Positions 5,528-6,060 of a stretch of DNA of 6,060 nucleotides are shown in pieces (position 1 is the stretch's first letter; each line of letters opens with the position of its first letter). Position numbers and translations under genes: made by a program. Source of the DNA: Thermococcales archaeon 44_46 (GTDB taxonomy: Archaea; Methanobacteriota_B; Thermococci; Thermococcales; Thermococcaceae); assembly GCA_001507935.1 (NCBI GenBank), contig LGET01000099.1, positions 1 through 6,060 on the forward strand, read 5' to 3'. The notes beneath the pieces are model-generated. The model searched no databases. It was not told the origin of the DNA and was given only the letters and a program-made list of their open reading frames with translations.

Positions 5528-6060
5528 ATGAGCAGAATCCCTTTTTATCTTAGGGAAAGACTTGATGAGATAAGGCAGAGGATATTGTTTGAAACCTATG
5601 AAGCCCAAAAACTCCCAAAATGGGAACAGGTAGTCCTTACGTGGATCGCACTCTTCTCCTTCTGGATAGTGATAAGTGGGAATACACAGAGTGAGAATTT
5701 ATTCATTGGGGGAATAGCAACTCTGGTAATTTCTCTTTTCATGTATGAAATGCTCACCGAAGATATAAGGCAGACGGGCCATATTGTGGAGAAGATTCTT
5801 TACATAAGTCTCTTTGTCATTCCTCAGTACCTTTTTATCATGGCATTCCGGTTAATAGAGAGCAACTTCAAAGTAGCAAAACATGCCATATTAATGGACA
5901 TAAATCCGGGGATAATAAAGATCAAGACCGACCTGCATTCAGATACTGGAATAACGATTTTAGCAAACTCTATAACCCTCACCCCCGGGACTTTAACCCT
6001 TGACGTCGACAAAAAACTCGGGGAAGCCTATCTTTACGTGCACTGGATAGATGTTGAAAC
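5528..6060 (+). CDS. MnhE/MbhA/MbxA-type subunit of a Mrp antiporter or membrane respiratory complex, cut by the window edge
   Basis: 177 complete codons are visible. After an amphipathic N-terminus (PFYLRERLDEIRQRI, 5-19) there are membrane helices at about 34-50, 57-73 and 89-108. The conserved cytoplasmic domain of the MnhE family follows, with INPGIIKIKT (125-134) and GITILANSITLTPGTLTLDV (141-160), then YLYVHWIDV. In Mrp complexes this is subunit E; in Thermococcales the same module opens the membrane-bound hydrogenase (MbhA) and sulfane reductase (MbxA) operons as part of the Na+/H+ translocating unit. The catalytic genes that would tell these apart lie beyond the right edge. About 170-200 residues are usual, so only the end is missing. 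The gene diverges from the NYN pair and has its own strong promoter, as expected for the first gene of a long operon. Confidence 0.87.
   Translation, partial: MSRIPFYLRERLDEIRQRILFETYEAQKLPKWEQVVLTWIALFSFWIVISGNTQSENLFIGGIATLVISLFMYEMLTEDIRQTGHIVEKILYISLFVIPQYLFIMAFRLIESNFKVAKHAILMDINPGIIKIKTDLHSDTGITILANSITLTPGTLTLDVDKKLGEAYLYVHWIDVE

Noticed and set aside
5824..6012. 62-codon minus-strand frame inside the MnhE-type gene
   Set aside because: It is antisense to the conserved MnhE cytoplasmic domain and has no support of its own.

Overview
The window looks like chromosomal DNA of a hyperthermophilic archaeon of the order Thermococcales (Pyrococcus, Thermococcus or Palaeococcus type). The evidence is a zinc-finger adenylate kinase, a DUF2258/ThermoDBP-related coiled-coil protein, TIGR00288-type NYN proteins, a COG3199 NAD-kinase-like protein, GGTG-type ribosome binding sites a few bases before most starts, BRE/TATA promoters, and densely packed or overlapping genes. 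Genus or species cannot be fixed from the sequence alone. I saw no tRNA, rRNA, CRISPR array, insertion sequence or phage gene.

Bases 1-3099, minus strand: a tight four-gene run, read from right to left. It encodes a class I SAM-dependent methyltransferase, a short ParB/Srx-fold protein, a 503-residue potassium channel with a large N-terminal sensor-like region, and a COG3199 ATP-NAD-kinase-like protein that runs off the left edge. Spacings are an 8-base overlap, 13 bases and 11 bases, so one transcript with coupled translation is likely. The channel is the most unusual protein here: a Cys3His zinc-knuckle-like N-terminus, a ten-residue beta-solenoid repeat related to pentapeptide repeats, more beta-rich sequence, a helical hairpin, then two membrane helices around a TLGYGD selectivity filter.

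Bases 3100-3930: adenylate kinase (adkA) on the minus strand. It is separated from the methyltransferase by about 100 bases that seem to hold a T-rich terminator and a promoter. A 57-base divergent promoter region lies on its other side.

Bases 3931-5407: a ThermoDBP-related (DUF2258) putative single-stranded-nucleic-acid-binding protein on the plus strand. It converges with two tandem NYN-domain genes on the minus strand. The stop codons of the convergent genes abut exactly and form the palindrome TAGCTA. The two NYN proteins align without gaps through the catalytic domain, with 95 of 133 positions identical in a hand count. The first gene has lost four of the five conserved acidic residues, while the second keeps them all. 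The two genes overlap by 50 bases. This suggests an active nuclease paired with a catalytically dead paralogue.

Bases 5408-6060: a divergent promoter region, then the start of an MnhE/MbhA/MbxA-type membrane subunit on the plus strand with a strong, probably leaderless promoter. It is cut by the right edge and is probably the first gene of an Mrp antiporter or a respiratory membrane hydrogenase or sulfane reductase operon.

Functions were assigned from motifs read by eye. No database search or structure prediction was run.
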